Shown piece by piece: positions 51,032 through 60,051 of a stretch of 64,000 bases of DNA. This DNA comes from Hylemonella sp. (lineage in GTDB: Bacteria; Pseudomonadota; Gammaproteobacteria; Burkholderiales; Burkholderiaceae_C), in contig JAUYQZ010000003.1 of NCBI GenBank assembly GCA_030695415.1, positions 1 through 64,000 of the forward strand, in the 5' to 3' direction. How positions within the stretch are numbered: the stretch's first letter is position 1; each line of letters begins with the position of its first letter. The notes under the pieces were generated by a model. It did no database searches. It was not told the origin of the DNA and saw only the letters and a program-made list of their open reading frames with translations. Position numbers and translations under genes: made by a program.

Positions 51032-51815
51032 GACACTGCTTCCACTGCCTGCCTTCGACGACAACTACATCTGGATGCTGCATGACGGCCACCAGGCTCT
51101 CGTCGTCGACCCCGGTGATGAAGAACCGGTGTTGCAGGCGCTGCAGGCCCAAGGCCTGCAACTCAGGGCGATTCTAGTCACCCATCACCATGCCGACCAT
51201 GTCGGCGGCGTGGAAGCCCTGCGCGCGGCCACCGGCGCAGCCGTCTACGGCCCGGCCGGCGAGACCATGCCCGAACCGCTGCAGCGCATGAGCGACGGCG
51301 ACACCCTGGATCTGCTGGGTCTGCACTTCACGGTGATCGACGTGCCTGGCCATACCGCCGGCCACATCGCCTGGTACTGTGGCCCCCGCGAAGCTGCCGC
51401 ACATTCCGGCGACCAGCCCCTGCTGTTCTGCGGCGACACCCTGTTCTCCGGCGGCTGCGGCCGGCTCTTCGAAGGTACGCCGGCACAGATGCTGGCATCG
51501 CTGGATCGCCTGGCCGCCCTGCCTGGCGCCACGCGCGTCTGCTGCGCCCATGAGTACACCTTGGGCAACCTGCGCTTTGCGCGCGCCGTCGAACCAGACA
51601 ACGCGGCACTGCAGGCCTACAGCCGGCACTGCGAGGCCTTGCGGGCGCGCCAACAGCCCACGCTGCCCTCGACCATCGCCATCGAGCGCGACATCAACCC
51701 CTTCCTGCGCTCGCGCCAGCCCGCCGTGGTCCGCGCCATGCAGGCCCGTGCAGCCGCCGCCGATGAGGTCAGCGTCTTCGCGACCCTGCGCGAGTGGAAA
51801 AACCAGTTCAAATGA
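51030..51815 (+). CDS. gloB: Hydroxyacylglutathione hydrolase (glyoxalase II)
   Basis: Product of 261 aa, metallo-beta-lactamase fold, second step of methylglyoxal detoxification. The dimetal motif THHHADHVGG (residues 51-60) and further ligands in DVPGHTAGHIAWY, FCGDTLFSGGCGRLFEG and CAHEYTLGNLRFA are present. The C-terminal glutathione-binding helical part ends in NPFLR and the terminal EWKNQFK. No ribosome site is visible ahead of the ATG. The stop overlaps the mltD start. Confidence 0.94.
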   Translation: MTLLPLPAFDDNYIWMLHDGHQALVVDPGDEEPVLQALQAQGLQLRAILVTHHHADHVGGVEALRAATGAAVYGPAGETMPEPLQRMSDGDTLDLLGLHFTVIDVPGHTAGHIAWYCGPREAAAHSGDQPLLFCGDTLFSGGCGRLFEGTPAQMLASLDRLAALPGATRVCCAHEYTLGNLRFARAVEPDNAALQAYSRHCEALRARQQPTLPSTIAIERDINPFLRSRQPAVVRAMQARAAAADEVSVFATLREWKNQFK

Positions 51816-53323
51816 AATCTTTCAGCTACGTCTTCCTGGGCGCCCTGCTCCTTGTCTTGAGCGGCTGCGCCAGCACCGGTCTGAACGACAACGCTGCCGC
51901 CCCGTCACCGCCAGAAGCTCCCAGCGTTGCCGCTACGCCACCCAGGCTGCCCGCCTCGCCCATCGCCAGCCGTGCGCCCGAATACCCGGCCGGTGAACTG
52001 ACGCCCATCGCCCTGCATGAACCCGCGCCGCGCACCGTGGCAGCGATGACGCCTCCGGCCGACCTCTGGGAGCGCATCCGCCGCGGCTTTGCCATGCCCG
52101 ACCTGCAGAGCCCGCTGGTGCCCGGCCGCGAGCAGTGGTACGCAGCCCGCCCCCAGGATCTGGAAAACATGGCCGAGCGCTCGCGGAAGTACCTGTTCCA
52201 TATCGTCGAAGAACTGGAGCTGCGCGGCCTGCCGACCGAGTTGGCCCTGCTGCCTTTCATCGAGAGCGCTTACAACCCGCAGGCTTACTCGCACGCGCGC
52301 GCGGCGGGCATGTGGCAGTTCATCCCCAGCACCGGCAAGGTCTACCAGCTCAAGCAGAACGCCTTCCGCGATGACCGCCGCGACGTGCTGGCTTCCACGC
52401 GCGCCGCGCTGGACTACCTGGAGAAGCTGCACGGCATGTTCGGTGACTGGCATCTGGCGCTGGCCTCCTACAACTGGGGCGAAGGCAGCGTGGGTCGTGC
52501 CATCGCCAAGAACAAGCGCCTGGGCAAGGAGTCGGGTTACCTGGACCTGAACATGCCCATGGAGACGCGCTACTACATCCCCAAGCTTCAGGCCATGGAG
52601 AACATCGTGGCCCGGCCGGGTGCCTTTGGCGTGCGGCTGCCGCAGATCGACAACCACCCCTACTTCGACAGCGTCACCATCACGCGTGACATGGACGTGG
52701 CGCTGGCGGCCAAACTGGCCGAGGTGCCGTTGGAAGACTTCAAGGCGCTCAACCCCTCGCTGCACCGCCCCGTCATCCTGGCCGCCGGTACGCCGCAGAT
52801 TCTCCTGCCCTGGGACAACGCCGCCGTCTTCCAGCGCAACCTGGACGCCTACGCTGGAACACGACTCGCCAGCTGGACGGTCTGGATCGCGCCGACGACG
52901 ATGAAGACCGCCGACGCCGCCAAGCGACTGAAGATCAGCGAGGCCGACCTGCGCTTTGCCAACAACATCCCCGCCCACATGATCATCCGCGCCGGCTCCA
53001 CCCTGCTGGTGCCTCGCCCGGCCGGCCAGGAGCGCGACGTGACCGTACGCATCGCTGACAACGGCCAGCTCGCGCTGGTGCCGGAAACCGTGCTGCGCCG
53101 CATCGTGCTGAAGGCCGGGAAAAAGGACTCGGTGGCCACCGTCGCGCGCCGCTATGGTCTGGCCCCGGCCAGGGTGGCCGAGTGGAACAAGGTGGGCACC
53201 GCGGCCAGCTTCAAGCCAGGGCAAGAGATCGTGATCCACCGCTGGGTGCCGGTTCGGTCGGCGGTGCAGGTGCCGGTCAAGGTTGCCGCAGACGGCAAGC
53301 CGCCCCAGGCGGCCCGGCGCTGA
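51812..53323 (+). CDS. mltD: Membrane-bound lytic murein transglycosylase D with LysM domains
   Basis: Product of 503 aa, a lipoprotein (lipobox LSGC, Cys19) predicted to be outer-membrane anchored. The SLT domain (~110-260) contains the catalytic Glu in LPFIESAYNPQAYSHARA and GMWQFIPSTG. LysM-like repeats lie in the C-terminal third (MKTADAAKRLKISEADLRFA; DSVATVARRYGLAPARVAEW). It cleaves glycan strands to 1,6-anhydroMurNAc. ATG 51812 overlaps the gloB stop. Confidence 0.93.
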   Translation: MKSFSYVFLGALLLVLSGCASTGLNDNAAAPSPPEAPSVAATPPRLPASPIASRAPEYPAGELTPIALHEPAPRTVAAMTPPADLWERIRRGFAMPDLQSPLVPGREQWYAARPQDLENMAERSRKYLFHIVEELELRGLPTELALLPFIESAYNPQAYSHARAAGMWQFIPSTGKVYQLKQNAFRDDRRDVLASTRAALDYLEKLHGMFGDWHLALASYNWGEGSVGRAIAKNKRLGKESGYLDLNMPMETRYYIPKLQAMENIVARPGAFGVRLPQIDNHPYFDSVTITRDMDVALAAKLAEVPLEDFKALNPSLHRPVILAAGTPQILLPWDNAAVFQRNLDAYAGTRLASWTVWIAPTTMKTADAAKRLKISEADLRFANNIPAHMIIRAGSTLLVPRPAGQERDVTVRIADNGQLALVPETVLRRIVLKAGKKDSVATVARRYGLAPARVAEWNKVGTAASFKPGQEIVIHRWVPVRSAVQVPVKVAADGKPPQAARR

Positions 53324-53365
53324 AGCGGTCCCGTGGCCCACCGGCCAGGTGGGCCAACGACGCTC

Positions 53366-54397
53366 TCAGGCCTTGAAGCGGGCCTTGGCCTGCGCTGCGA
53401 ACTGGTTGGTCCAGGTCTTGGACAGGTCGATCTTGTCGGCCTTGAGCGTGGCGTCGAAGCTGGCCAGCGCACGCAGCGCCGTCCCGCCGCCTTCTTCGGG
53501 GAAAACGCCGTCAAGGGCAATGGCCTCGCGCACCTTGTCGAAGGCGGCCAGGTAAAGCCCGCGGTCGCCCAGCAGATAGGTCTCCGGCACCGTCTTGAGT
53601 ATGTCGCTGGGGCCCGCGGTCCGCAGCCACTTGAGCGCATGCACCATGGCATGGGCCAGGGCCTGGGCGGTGTTCGGGTGCTTCTGCAGGAAAGCCATCG
53701 GCGCATACAGGCAGCCGGCCGGCATGGGGCCACCAAAGACCGTCCGCGTGCCCTTGAGCGTGCGCGTGTCGACGACGATGCGCACATCCCCCTTCTGTTC
53801 CAGCATGGTCATGACCGGGTCGATATTGCTCATGGCATCGATCTGTCCCGAGCGCAGTGCGGTCAGTGCGCCGGCCGACGTGCCCACGGCGACGAAGCTC
53901 ACGTCGTCCGCCTTGAGGCCGGCGTGCGCGAGCACCAGGTTGACCATCATGTTGGTGGACGATCCGGGCGCGCTCACGCCAATCTTCTTGCCACGCAGAT
54001 CCGCCACCGACTTGTAGTTGGGCAGGGTCCGGGTCGACACGCCCAGCGCAATCTGGGGCGCGCGCCCCTGCAGCACGAAGGCCTGGAACATCTGGCCCTT
54101 GTTCTGCAGGTTGATGGTGTGCTCGTAGGCGCCACTGACCACGTCGGCCGAGCCGCCCATCACGGCCTGCAGGGCGCGTGCACCACCCGAGAAGTCCGTG
54201 ATCTCGACGTCCAGGCCCTCGGCCTTGAAGTAACCCAGCTGCTCGGCAAGGGTCAGCGGCAGGTAGTAAAGCGAGGCCTTGCCGTCAACGGCGATGCTCA
54301 CCCTGGTCTTTTCCAGAGGACCCTGGGCCCGCAGGGCCGGCGCGGCCAGCGCGGCTGCGGCCATGAACTGACGGCGGCTGATGAGGGGTGTGGTCAC
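53366..54397 (-). CDS. Tat-exported ABC substrate-binding protein (SsuA/TauA/NMT1-like)
   Basis: Product of 343 aa with a twin-arginine signal (SRRQFMAAAALAAPALRAQG). The binding domain matches nitrate/sulfonate/taurine-type proteins: YYLPLTLAEQLGYFKAEGLD, DFSGGARALQAVMGGSADVV, LRGKKIGVSAPGSSTNMMVN and SGQIDAMSNIDPVMTMLEQK. No permease or ATPase gene adjoins, so the partner transporter and substrate are unknown. Confidence 0.85.
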   Translation of the reverse strand: MTTPLISRRQFMAAAALAAPALRAQGPLEKTRVSIAVDGKASLYYLPLTLAEQLGYFKAEGLDVEITDFSGGARALQAVMGGSADVVSGAYEHTINLQNKGQMFQAFVLQGRAPQIALGVSTRTLPNYKSVADLRGKKIGVSAPGSSTNMMVNLVLAHAGLKADDVSFVAVGTSAGALTALRSGQIDAMSNIDPVMTMLEQKGDVRIVVDTRTLKGTRTVFGGPMPAGCLYAPMAFLQKHPNTAQALAHAMVHALKWLRTAGPSDILKTVPETYLLGDRGLYLAAFDKVREAIALDGVFPEEGGGTALRALASFDATLKADKIDLSKTWTNQFAAQAKARFKA

Positions 54398-54454
54398 TTT
54401 GTCGGCTCGTGGAACCCGAACTGGTATCTCGATACATCCAGCCTATCAAGGCGC

Positions 54455-54491
54455 AAAAAAACCCGCATCGGGAAACATCCCGAGCGGGTTT
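54455..54491 (-). terminator. Intrinsic terminator after the MAPEG gene
   Basis: A nested stem: AAACCCGC (54459-54466) with GCGGGTTT (54484-54491), inner TCGGG/CCCGA. On the minus strand it ends in TTTTTTTG. It separates the MAPEG gene from the binding-protein gene downstream. Confidence 0.85.
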
Positions 54492-54526
54492 ACACCTAAA
54501 GATACGGCTGGATGTCGACCAGCGCC

Positions 54527-54940
54527 TCAGCGGTAGCCCACGAAGAGTATGGCGATGTTGACCGCCAGCCCTGCGGTCCAGACCACAGAACGCACCGTCC
54601 CCATGCCTGCGACATACGCCATGATGTAGAACAGGCGCAAGAAAACAAACAGGAAGGCCAGCACATCCAGCCGGGCCTGATGGGCGCCCAGCTGATGCGC
54701 AATGATGACGGCACCGATGAAGAAAGGCAGCGCCTCGAAGCTGTTCTGCTGCGCGGCGTTGGCGCGGGCGCGCCAGTCAGCCTGCATGGCCAGCCAGACC
54801 CGCGGGTTGTCGTTGTCGTAGCCACCCTCGCGCCGCGGCTTGCCCATCATGCCGGACTTGGCGATGCCGGCACAGATGATGGGCAGGAGCGCAGCAATCA
54901 GGACACACCAGTAGGCCAGGGTGAAGCGGGCAAAGGTCAT
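54527..54940 (-). CDS. MAPEG-family membrane protein
   Basis: Product of 137 aa with four membrane helices. MAPEG features ARANAAQQNSFEALPFFIGA and LFVFLRLFYIMAYVAGMGTV are visible. The eukaryotic relatives are glutathione/eicosanoid enzymes; the bacterial role is not known. It is followed by a strong terminator and lies downstream of recR on the same strand. Confidence 0.88.
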   Translation of the reverse strand: MTFARFTLAYWCVLIAALLPIICAGIAKSGMMGKPRREGGYDNDNPRVWLAMQADWRARANAAQQNSFEALPFFIGAVIIAHQLGAHQARLDVLAFLFVFLRLFYIMAYVAGMGTVRSVVWTAGLAVNIAILFVGYR

Positions 54941-54994
54941 GATTTTTTCGTGAAAGAAGTGTGTGTGGGGAGGGCTTTCGAAATCTGCCGCGGA

Positions 54995-55585
54995 TTATCG
55001 CCGGTCGACCAGAGCATGGGCGATGGTACCGAGATCCACGTATTCCAGTTCGCTGCCGATCGGCACGCCACGCGCGAGCCGGGTGAAAGCCACGCCCCTT
55101 GCCTTGAGCGCCTCGGCAATCACGTGCGCCGTGGCCTCGCCTTCGGCGGTGAAGTTGGTGGCCAGGATGACCTCGCGCACCGTGCCGTCGCTGGCGCGCT
55201 CGAACAATGATTTCAGGCCGATATCCCGCGGGCCGATGCCATCGAGCGGGCTGAGCTTGCCCATCAGCACGTAGTACAGGCCCTTGTAGGCCCCCGTACG
55301 CTCCAGCGCCATCTGGTCGGCTGGGGTTTCAACCACACAGAGCTTGCTGGCGTCACGTGCCGGGTCCTGGCAGGTGGCACAGATTTCAGCCTGGCTGAAG
55401 GTGTGGCAACGGGTGCAATGGCGCACGCCAACCGCTGCCTCTTGCAGCGCCCGGGCCAGCAGCTGCGCTCCCTCGCGGTCGTGCTGCAGCAGATGGAACG
55501 CCATGCGCGATGCCGACTTCACACCCACGCCCGGCAAGCGGCGCAGGGCCTGGATCAGCGCGTCGAGGGAATGGGCGTCGGACAC
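54995..55585 (-). CDS. recR: Recombination mediator RecR
   Basis: Product of 196 aa of the RecFOR pathway. The N-terminal helix-hairpin-helix ([20 protein letters not shown]), the C4 zinc finger ([17 protein letters not shown]) and the Toprim domain ([30 protein letters not shown]) occur in that order. It follows the YbaB gene by three bases. Confidence 0.95.
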   Translation of the reverse strand: MSDAHSLDALIQALRRLPGVGVKSASRMAFHLLQHDREGAQLLARALQEAAVGVRHCTRCHTFSQAEICATCQDPARDASKLCVVETPADQMALERTGAYKGLYYVLMGKLSPLDGIGPRDIGLKSLFERASDGTVREVILATNFTAEGEATAHVIAEALKARGVAFTRLARGVPIGSELEYVDLGTIAHALVDRR

Positions 55586-55588
55586 GAA

Positions 55589-55921
55589 TCAGAACGGGAA
55601 TTTCATCCCGCCAGGCAAGCCGGGCATACCCGCCGTCAGCTTGCCCATCTTCTCCTGGCTGGTTTCCTCGGCCTTGCGCACTGCGGCGTTGAAGGCAGCG
55701 GCCACCAGGTCCTCCAGCATGTCCTTGTCGTCGGCCAGCAGGCTGGGATCGATGGTGATGCGCTTGACGTCATGTTTGCAGGTCATGACGACCTTGACCA
55801 GGCCGGCACCCGATTCGCCGGTGACCTCGATGAAGGCCAGCTCATCCTGCGCCTTCTTCAGGTTGTCCTGCATGGCCTGGGCCTGCTTCATGAGGCCGGC
55901 GAGTTGTCCTTTGTTGAACAT
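55589..55921 (-). CDS. ybaB: YbaB/EbfC nucleoid-associated protein
   Basis: Product of 110 aa. Family features: [20 protein letters not shown] helix, [20 protein letters not shown] and [21 protein letters not shown] small dimeric DNA-binding protein, nearly always encoded between dnaX and recR as here. Confidence 0.94.
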   Translation of the reverse strand: MFNKGQLAGLMKQAQAMQDNLKKAQDELAFIEVTGESGAGLVKVVMTCKHDVKRITIDPSLLADDKDMLEDLVAAAFNAAVRKAEETSQEKMGKLTAGMPGLPGGMKFPF

Positions 55922-55929
55922 ATCGTTCC

Positions 55930-57789
55930 TTAAACGTTGTGGTCGATGGGCTTGATGCTGCCCGGCACGATTTTCGCGCCGAAGTCACGCATCATGGTCT
56001 GCACGAAGGGGTCTTCGTAAATCAGTTTCTCTGCGGCCTGCTGCTTCTCGGCCGCCGCCGCGGCATTGCGCCGAGCCGGACTGTCGCTGACGCGGCCGAT
56101 CTCCACGGCCAGCGTCACACCGTGTCCTGCCGCCTGCAGCGCCGCCTGCAGGCGTTCGCGGCTGGAAAGGGAATTCAGCGATTCACGCTCCACCCGCAGC
56201 AGCCACTGGTCACTGTCGCGCGCCACCAGTTGGGACTGCAGGGCGAGCTCACGCACGAGGGCCGTCACCGCCTCGCTGGCCACCAGCTGCTGCACCGTGA
56301 AGTGCCAGTAGGCGCCCTCCTCGGTCGGCACCAGCGCTGAGCCCTGGCTGGCGCCGGGGGCGGGCGCATCGGCGCGCGACTCAGGCGCCACACGCACCGG
56401 CATCGCCATCACCCGGGTCGCGGCCGGCGCCGTCGTCACCGGCGTGGCGTGGGGCGTGGGATGAGCGGCATCGACCACGGACAGCACCTGGCCAGGCGGG
56501 GGTGCGCCGGGGACCCCGCGGCGTTCAGCGGGAACGGGCGCGCCGGCCGGTGCAACGATTGGACGGGTGGCCACCACGTGCCCGGGAACTGCACTCGGCG
56601 CGGGGGGCGATGCAGGCCGCGCCGGCTGCACTGGCGCATGAACCGCCGCCTCAGGCGATTTCAGTGTTTTTTTTTCAGCCGACCCGGCAGCGCCGGGCTT
56701 GAAGGCGAGCAGGCGCAAGAGCACCATGGTGAGCGCCGCGTACTCATCGGGCGCCAGCCCCAGCTCGCCGCGACCATGCAGGCACAGGCTGTACAGCAGC
56801 TGCGTCTCGTCGGCCGGCAGCAGCGCGGCCAGGCGCGCGGTCTCGGCCGCATCGGGATCGGAGTCGTCGGCGCTGTCAGGCACCGCCTGCAGCACGGCCA
56901 TGCGCTGCAGCACCACGCTCATCTCCTCCAGTGTGGAGGCCGCACTCTGGCCGTTGACGCGCAAGGTCTCGGAGGTTTCCACCACCGTCCTGCCGTCGCC
57001 CTGGGCCAGCGCATCGATGAGCTTGAACACATGGGAGCGGTCCACGCTGCCCAGCATCTGGCGCACGGTGTCCAGCTCCAGCTGGCCCGAACCGAAGGCG
57101 ATGGCCTGGTCGGTCAGCGAGAGCGCATCGCGCATGGAGCCGCGCGCCGCGCGGGCGATCAGGCGCAGCGCCGGCGGCTCGGCCGGCACGTTCTCGGCCG
57201 CCAGCACCGTGATGAGGTGGTCCAGTATGGTTTCGGGCGCCATGGGCCGCAGGTTGAACTGCAGGCAGCGCGACAGCACCGTGACCGGCACCTTCTGCGG
57301 ATCGGTGGTGGCCAGCACGAACTTGAGGTACTCGGGCGGCTCCTCCAGCGTCTTGAGCATGGCGTTGAAGGCCGTGTTCGAGAGCATGTGGACTTCGTCG
57401 ATCATGAAGACCTTGAAGCGACCCTGCACCGGTTTGTAGACCGCCTGCTCCAGCAGGGCCTGAACCTCGTCCACACCACGGTTGGACGCGGCGTCAAGCT
57501 CGGTGTAATCCACGAAGCGACCCGAGTCGATATCGGTACAGGCCTGGCAGACGCCGCAAGGCTGGTCAGTGATGCCGCCCTGCCCGTCCGGGCCCACGCA
57601 GTTGAGCGACTTGGCCAGGATGCGCGAGACCGTGGTCTTGCCCACACCCCGCGTGCCGGTGAAAAGGTAGGCATGGTGCAGCCGCTGCGTCTGCAGCGCG
57701 TTGCCCAAGGCCCGCACCACGTGCTCCTGCCCCACCATTTCGGTGAAGCTCTTCGGCCGGTATTTACGGGCGAGCACGAGGTAGGACAT
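55930..57789 (-). CDS. dnaX: DNA polymerase III clamp-loader subunits tau and (probably) gamma
   Basis: Product of 619 aa. AAA+ domain with Walker [10 protein letters not shown] (residues 45-53), Cys-rich zinc module ([11 protein letters not shown]), Walker B (MIDEVHML) and sensor motifs; domain III ends near 370. A Pro/Ala-rich linker (~380-490) and a C-terminal tau-type domain follow. Exactly after domain III, codons 372-375 (GAA AAA AAA ACA) contain an A9 run. Slippage in either direction leads to a stop within 2-6 codons, giving a ~375-379 aa gamma-like form. Operon with ybaB and recR. Confidence 0.95.
   Translation of the reverse strand: MSYLVLARKYRPKSFTEMVGQEHVVRALGNALQTQRLHHAYLFTGTRGVGKTTVSRILAKSLNCVGPDGQGGITDQPCGVCQACTDIDSGRFVDYTELDAASNRGVDEVQALLEQAVYKPVQGRFKVFMIDEVHMLSNTAFNAMLKTLEEPPEYLKFVLATTDPQKVPVTVLSRCLQFNLRPMAPETILDHLITVLAAENVPAEPPALRLIARAARGSMRDALSLTDQAIAFGSGQLELDTVRQMLGSVDRSHVFKLIDALAQGDGRTVVETSETLRVNGQSAASTLEEMSVVLQRMAVLQAVPDSADDSDPDAAETARLAALLPADETQLLYSLCLHGRGELGLAPDEYAALTMVLLRLLAFKPGAAGSAEKKTLKSPEAAVHAPVQPARPASPPAPSAVPGHVVATRPIVAPAGAPVPAERRGVPGAPPPGQVLSVVDAAHPTPHATPVTTAPAATRVMAMPVRVAPESRADAPAPGASQGSALVPTEEGAYWHFTVQQLVASEAVTALVRELALQSQLVARDSDQWLLRVERESLNSLSSRERLQAALQAAGHGVTLAVEIGRVSDSPARRNAAAAAEKQQAAEKLIYEDPFVQTMMRDFGAKIVPGSIKPIDHNV
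56667..56675 (-). promoter_or_regulatory. A9 slippery run in dnaX (predicted frameshift/transcript-slippage site)
   Basis: Nine consecutive T on the plus strand (A9 in the mRNA) at codons 372-375. In the -1 frame the next codons are AAC ACT GAA ATC GCC TGA; in the +1 frame CAC TGA. A small CGCC/GGCG hairpin lies just downstream. The position at the end of clamp-loader domain III matches where gamma should end. Confidence 0.65.
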
Positions 57790-57874
57790 GCGCCTGATTC
57801 TACGGGGTGGACCGTGCCGATTTTTCTTGACCGGTGGCCTTTAAGTTCGTGCCCCAGCGCATACAATAGACAGC

Positions 57875-57968
57875 GACGGGCCTTCCCGCATGGTGAAGCG
57901 GCCAACCGGGTCAGGTGGGGAACCAAGCAGCCCTAACTGTCGAGCCAGTGCCGGGGTCGAGGTCCGTC
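57875..57968 (+). ncRNA. ffs: Signal recognition particle 4.5S RNA
   Basis: The universally conserved SRP loop is present (GGTCAGGTGGGGAACCAAGC followed by AGCCCTAAC, near 57909-57935). The ends pair: GACGGGCCT (57875-57883) with the complementary AGGTCCGTC (57960-57968, one G-U). A -10-like TACAAT at 57862-57867 puts the start about where the helix begins. It is divergent from dnaX, a common arrangement. The ends are approximate to a few bases. Confidence 0.9.
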
Positions 57969-58149
57969 ACCCCCTACATCTGCGATGGGGTCTGCAGCGC
58001 CAAAGCGCCATGCAGACTTGGCACCACAGCACCGGGCCATGCGCCCGGTGTCTCAGTCAAGGATCATCCAGCGACCAGGCCAGGCGCCTCGATCCCTGCG
58101 ATACAGATCTTCTCGTCCTCGTCCCCCCCGTGCCACTGCTGGCGCCAGC

Positions 58150-58441
58150 CGCGCCGAGGATCTGGGCCTGCGCCGTCTTGATCAGCCACCAGACCGGCAG
58201 CCTGGAGCAGTCGGCCGCATCCCGTGCGCCTTGTTTCGCCTGGTCGAAGCTCTTGAGCGTGGCTTCGGTCAGCGGCAGCTTGCGCAATCATGGTGACGCC
58301 CGAACCATGGGCTGAGAGATACAGCTTGTCGAGCGCCTGCTCATGGGTCAGCAGGCGGCGCACCACATCGCACTGCGCAGCCAGTTCGGCGGGGGTCGGC
58401 GCCCAGGCTCGTCCTTGGATCGGTTCAGAAATCGGACGGGG
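58150..58441 (-). pseudogene. Degraded remnant of a 3-hydroxyisobutyrate dehydrogenase-family gene
   Basis: Two pieces in different frames. One, directly after the monooxygenase stop, reads APTPAELAAQCDVVRRLLTH and EQALDKLYLSAHGSG, like the middle of the NAD-binding domain. The other, after about 58287, reads RKLPLTEATLKSFDQAKQG and ADCSRLPVWWL, like the C-terminus of this family. The catalytic domain between them is missing. It is clearly not a working gene; the family assignment is by pattern recognition only. Confidence 0.45.
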
Positions 58442-59533
58442 TCAGCGCCGCAGCGCGGCATTGACACGCGGCATCACCTCGGTAGCAAAGAGCTCCATGG
58501 AGCGCTTGCCCAGGGCCGGGTCCATCCAGTCGTGGCAGGCGTAGAGCAGGTTGCCGAAGTCGCCCACCTTCTCGCGAAAGGCCAGGATCTGGTCCACCAC
58601 CGAATTGACGGTGCCGGCCAGCACGAGCCGCTGCGTCACGTACTCCGGCGTGATCAGTGCATCGTCCATCGCAGGATCGGTCTTGAACAGGTTGCCGCGC
58701 CCGCCACCGCCCACCAGCTTGCGCACCAGCTGCTTGAAGTAGAAGTGGTAGGGCCCACCCTGCTCCAGCGCGTAGCGGCGTGCCGTGGCCTCGTCATCGG
58801 CCACGAAGATGCTCTTGGCCACTCGCCACTCGCTCGGATCGGCCTTCGCACCCACGCTTTCGCGGCCCTCCACATACTTCGGCCAATGGGTCTTGACCCA
58901 GTCCGGCATGAGGAAGTTGGCCGAGATCGGCTGCCAGCCGCGCTTGGCCATTTCCGTCACCCCCTTGGAGAAGGGGGCCACCGCCGTGCCGACGATGAGG
59001 GGGTGGGGGCGCTGGTAGGGCTTCATGATGAAGCCCTGCCCGATCTCGGGAATCATGGTCTTGCCCACCGACACCTTCCAGAACTCGCCTTCGAGGTCAT
59101 AGGGCGGATCGGAGGCCCAGATCTTGAGCACCATGTTGATGCCCTCGACGAACATGGCATTGCGGTCCTTGCCGAAGTTGCCAAAGACCTCGGCGTCCGA
59201 CATCAGGCCGCCGGGGCTGATGCCCATGATGAAACGGCCCTTGAGCATGTGGTCCAGCATGGCCGCCTGCGCGGCAATGGCGGCCGGGTGCGAGTTGGGC
59301 ACGTTGATGGTCCCGGTGCCCAGCATGATGTTCTTGGTCTCGGCCACCAGGCTGGCCAGGAAGATCATGCTGGAGGTGACGGTCTCGGCCGCGTCGGTGA
59401 CGTGCTCGCCCACATAGGCTTCGCTGTAGCCCAGGCGGTCGGCCAGCAGGACCGCCTCGCGGTCCTCGGCCAGGGTCTGCCCGATATCTCGCCCCAGCGC
59501 GTGCAGGGGCATCATGAACATGCTGTGTTTCAA
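58442..59533 (-). CDS. LLM-class (luciferase-like) flavin-dependent oxidoreductase
   Basis: Product of 363 aa with the bacterial luciferase TIM-barrel fold. Visible blocks: EAVLLADRLGYSEAYVGEHV, TKNIMLGTGTINVPNSHPAA and MLKGRFIMGISPGG. It uses reduced flavin, so a separate reductase is needed; the substrate is unknown. The gene is complete and of normal length. It lies between two decayed dehydrogenase remnants, so it may be the survivor of a lost catabolic cluster. Confidence 0.88.
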   Translation of the reverse strand: MKHSMFMMPLHALGRDIGQTLAEDREAVLLADRLGYSEAYVGEHVTDAAETVTSSMIFLASLVAETKNIMLGTGTINVPNSHPAAIAAQAAMLDHMLKGRFIMGISPGGLMSDAEVFGNFGKDRNAMFVEGINMVLKIWASDPPYDLEGEFWKVSVGKTMIPEIGQGFIMKPYQRPHPLIVGTAVAPFSKGVTEMAKRGWQPISANFLMPDWVKTHWPKYVEGRESVGAKADPSEWRVAKSIFVADDEATARRYALEQGGPYHFYFKQLVRKLVGGGGRGNLFKTDPAMDDALITPEYVTQRLVLAGTVNSVVDQILAFREKVGDFGNLLYACHDWMDPALGKRSMELFATEVMPRVNAALRR

Positions 59534-59557
59534 CGTGGTCTCCTTGGATTGACGGGA

Positions 59558-59680
59558 TCAGGCCGTGCTGCACTCGGCGGCCTGCACATCGGCCTGCAAG
59601 GGATCGGCCGCCAGCTCGCGGCGCAGTTCGGCGGTCACCGGGCTGCGGGACAGGGAGGAGATCGGGTCTGGTTTGGTCAC
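59558..59680 (-). CDS. Small ORF of 40 aa upstream of the monooxygenase gene
   Basis: GTG start with GAGGG eight bases upstream; sequence begins MTKPDPISSLSRSPVTAELR and ends QAAECSTA. The stop is 24 bases before the monooxygenase start on the same strand. Not recognised; it could be a real small protein, a coupling leader, or a leftover of a longer gene. Confidence 0.3.
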   Translation of the reverse strand: MTKPDPISSLSRSPVTAELRRELAADPLQADVQAAECSTA

Positions 59681-59698
59681 GACTTGAGCCCTCGGTAG

Positions 59699-59941
59699 AT
59701 GTCTTTTCCAAGACTGCGGAGAATTTACACCAAACGCCTGGGCATCAGCGGCTCGGCCATGTCTGCCAATCTGCTGAAGGCCGGCTTCGAGGTCTTCGCT
59801 TTCGATCCCGACACCGCGGCCCGCCTGCGCTTGAAGAAGGTTGGCGGCACACCCTGCACCAGCAGGGCGGATGTCACCTCCCGGGTGGCTGTGCTCATTG
59901 CATCGCTGCCCAGCACGCAGGCGATGATTGATGAATTCCAA
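59699..59941 (+). pseudogene. N-terminal fragment of a 3-hydroxyisobutyrate dehydrogenase-family gene
   Basis: The reading frame from ATG 59699 encodes GISGSAMSANLLKAGFEVFA and DPDTAARLRLKKVGGTP, then SRVAVLIASLPSTQAMIDEF: the Rossmann half of the family. The usual IGFIGLGIMG start is damaged to IYTKRLGISG. Similarity stops at about 59941; the frame runs on to 60067 without homology. The rest of the enzyme is missing. It is on the opposite strand to the other remnant and overlaps it in family position, so the two derive from different genes. Confidence 0.65.
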
Positions 59942-60051
59942 CCAAACCATAGCCCCGGTCGCAGGCAAGCGCCAACAGGGACCACGGCGGGGGTGACCCG
60001 CCTGCCCCTGCCCCAGCCGATACGCCACCTGCACGCCAGACGCAATAGCCT

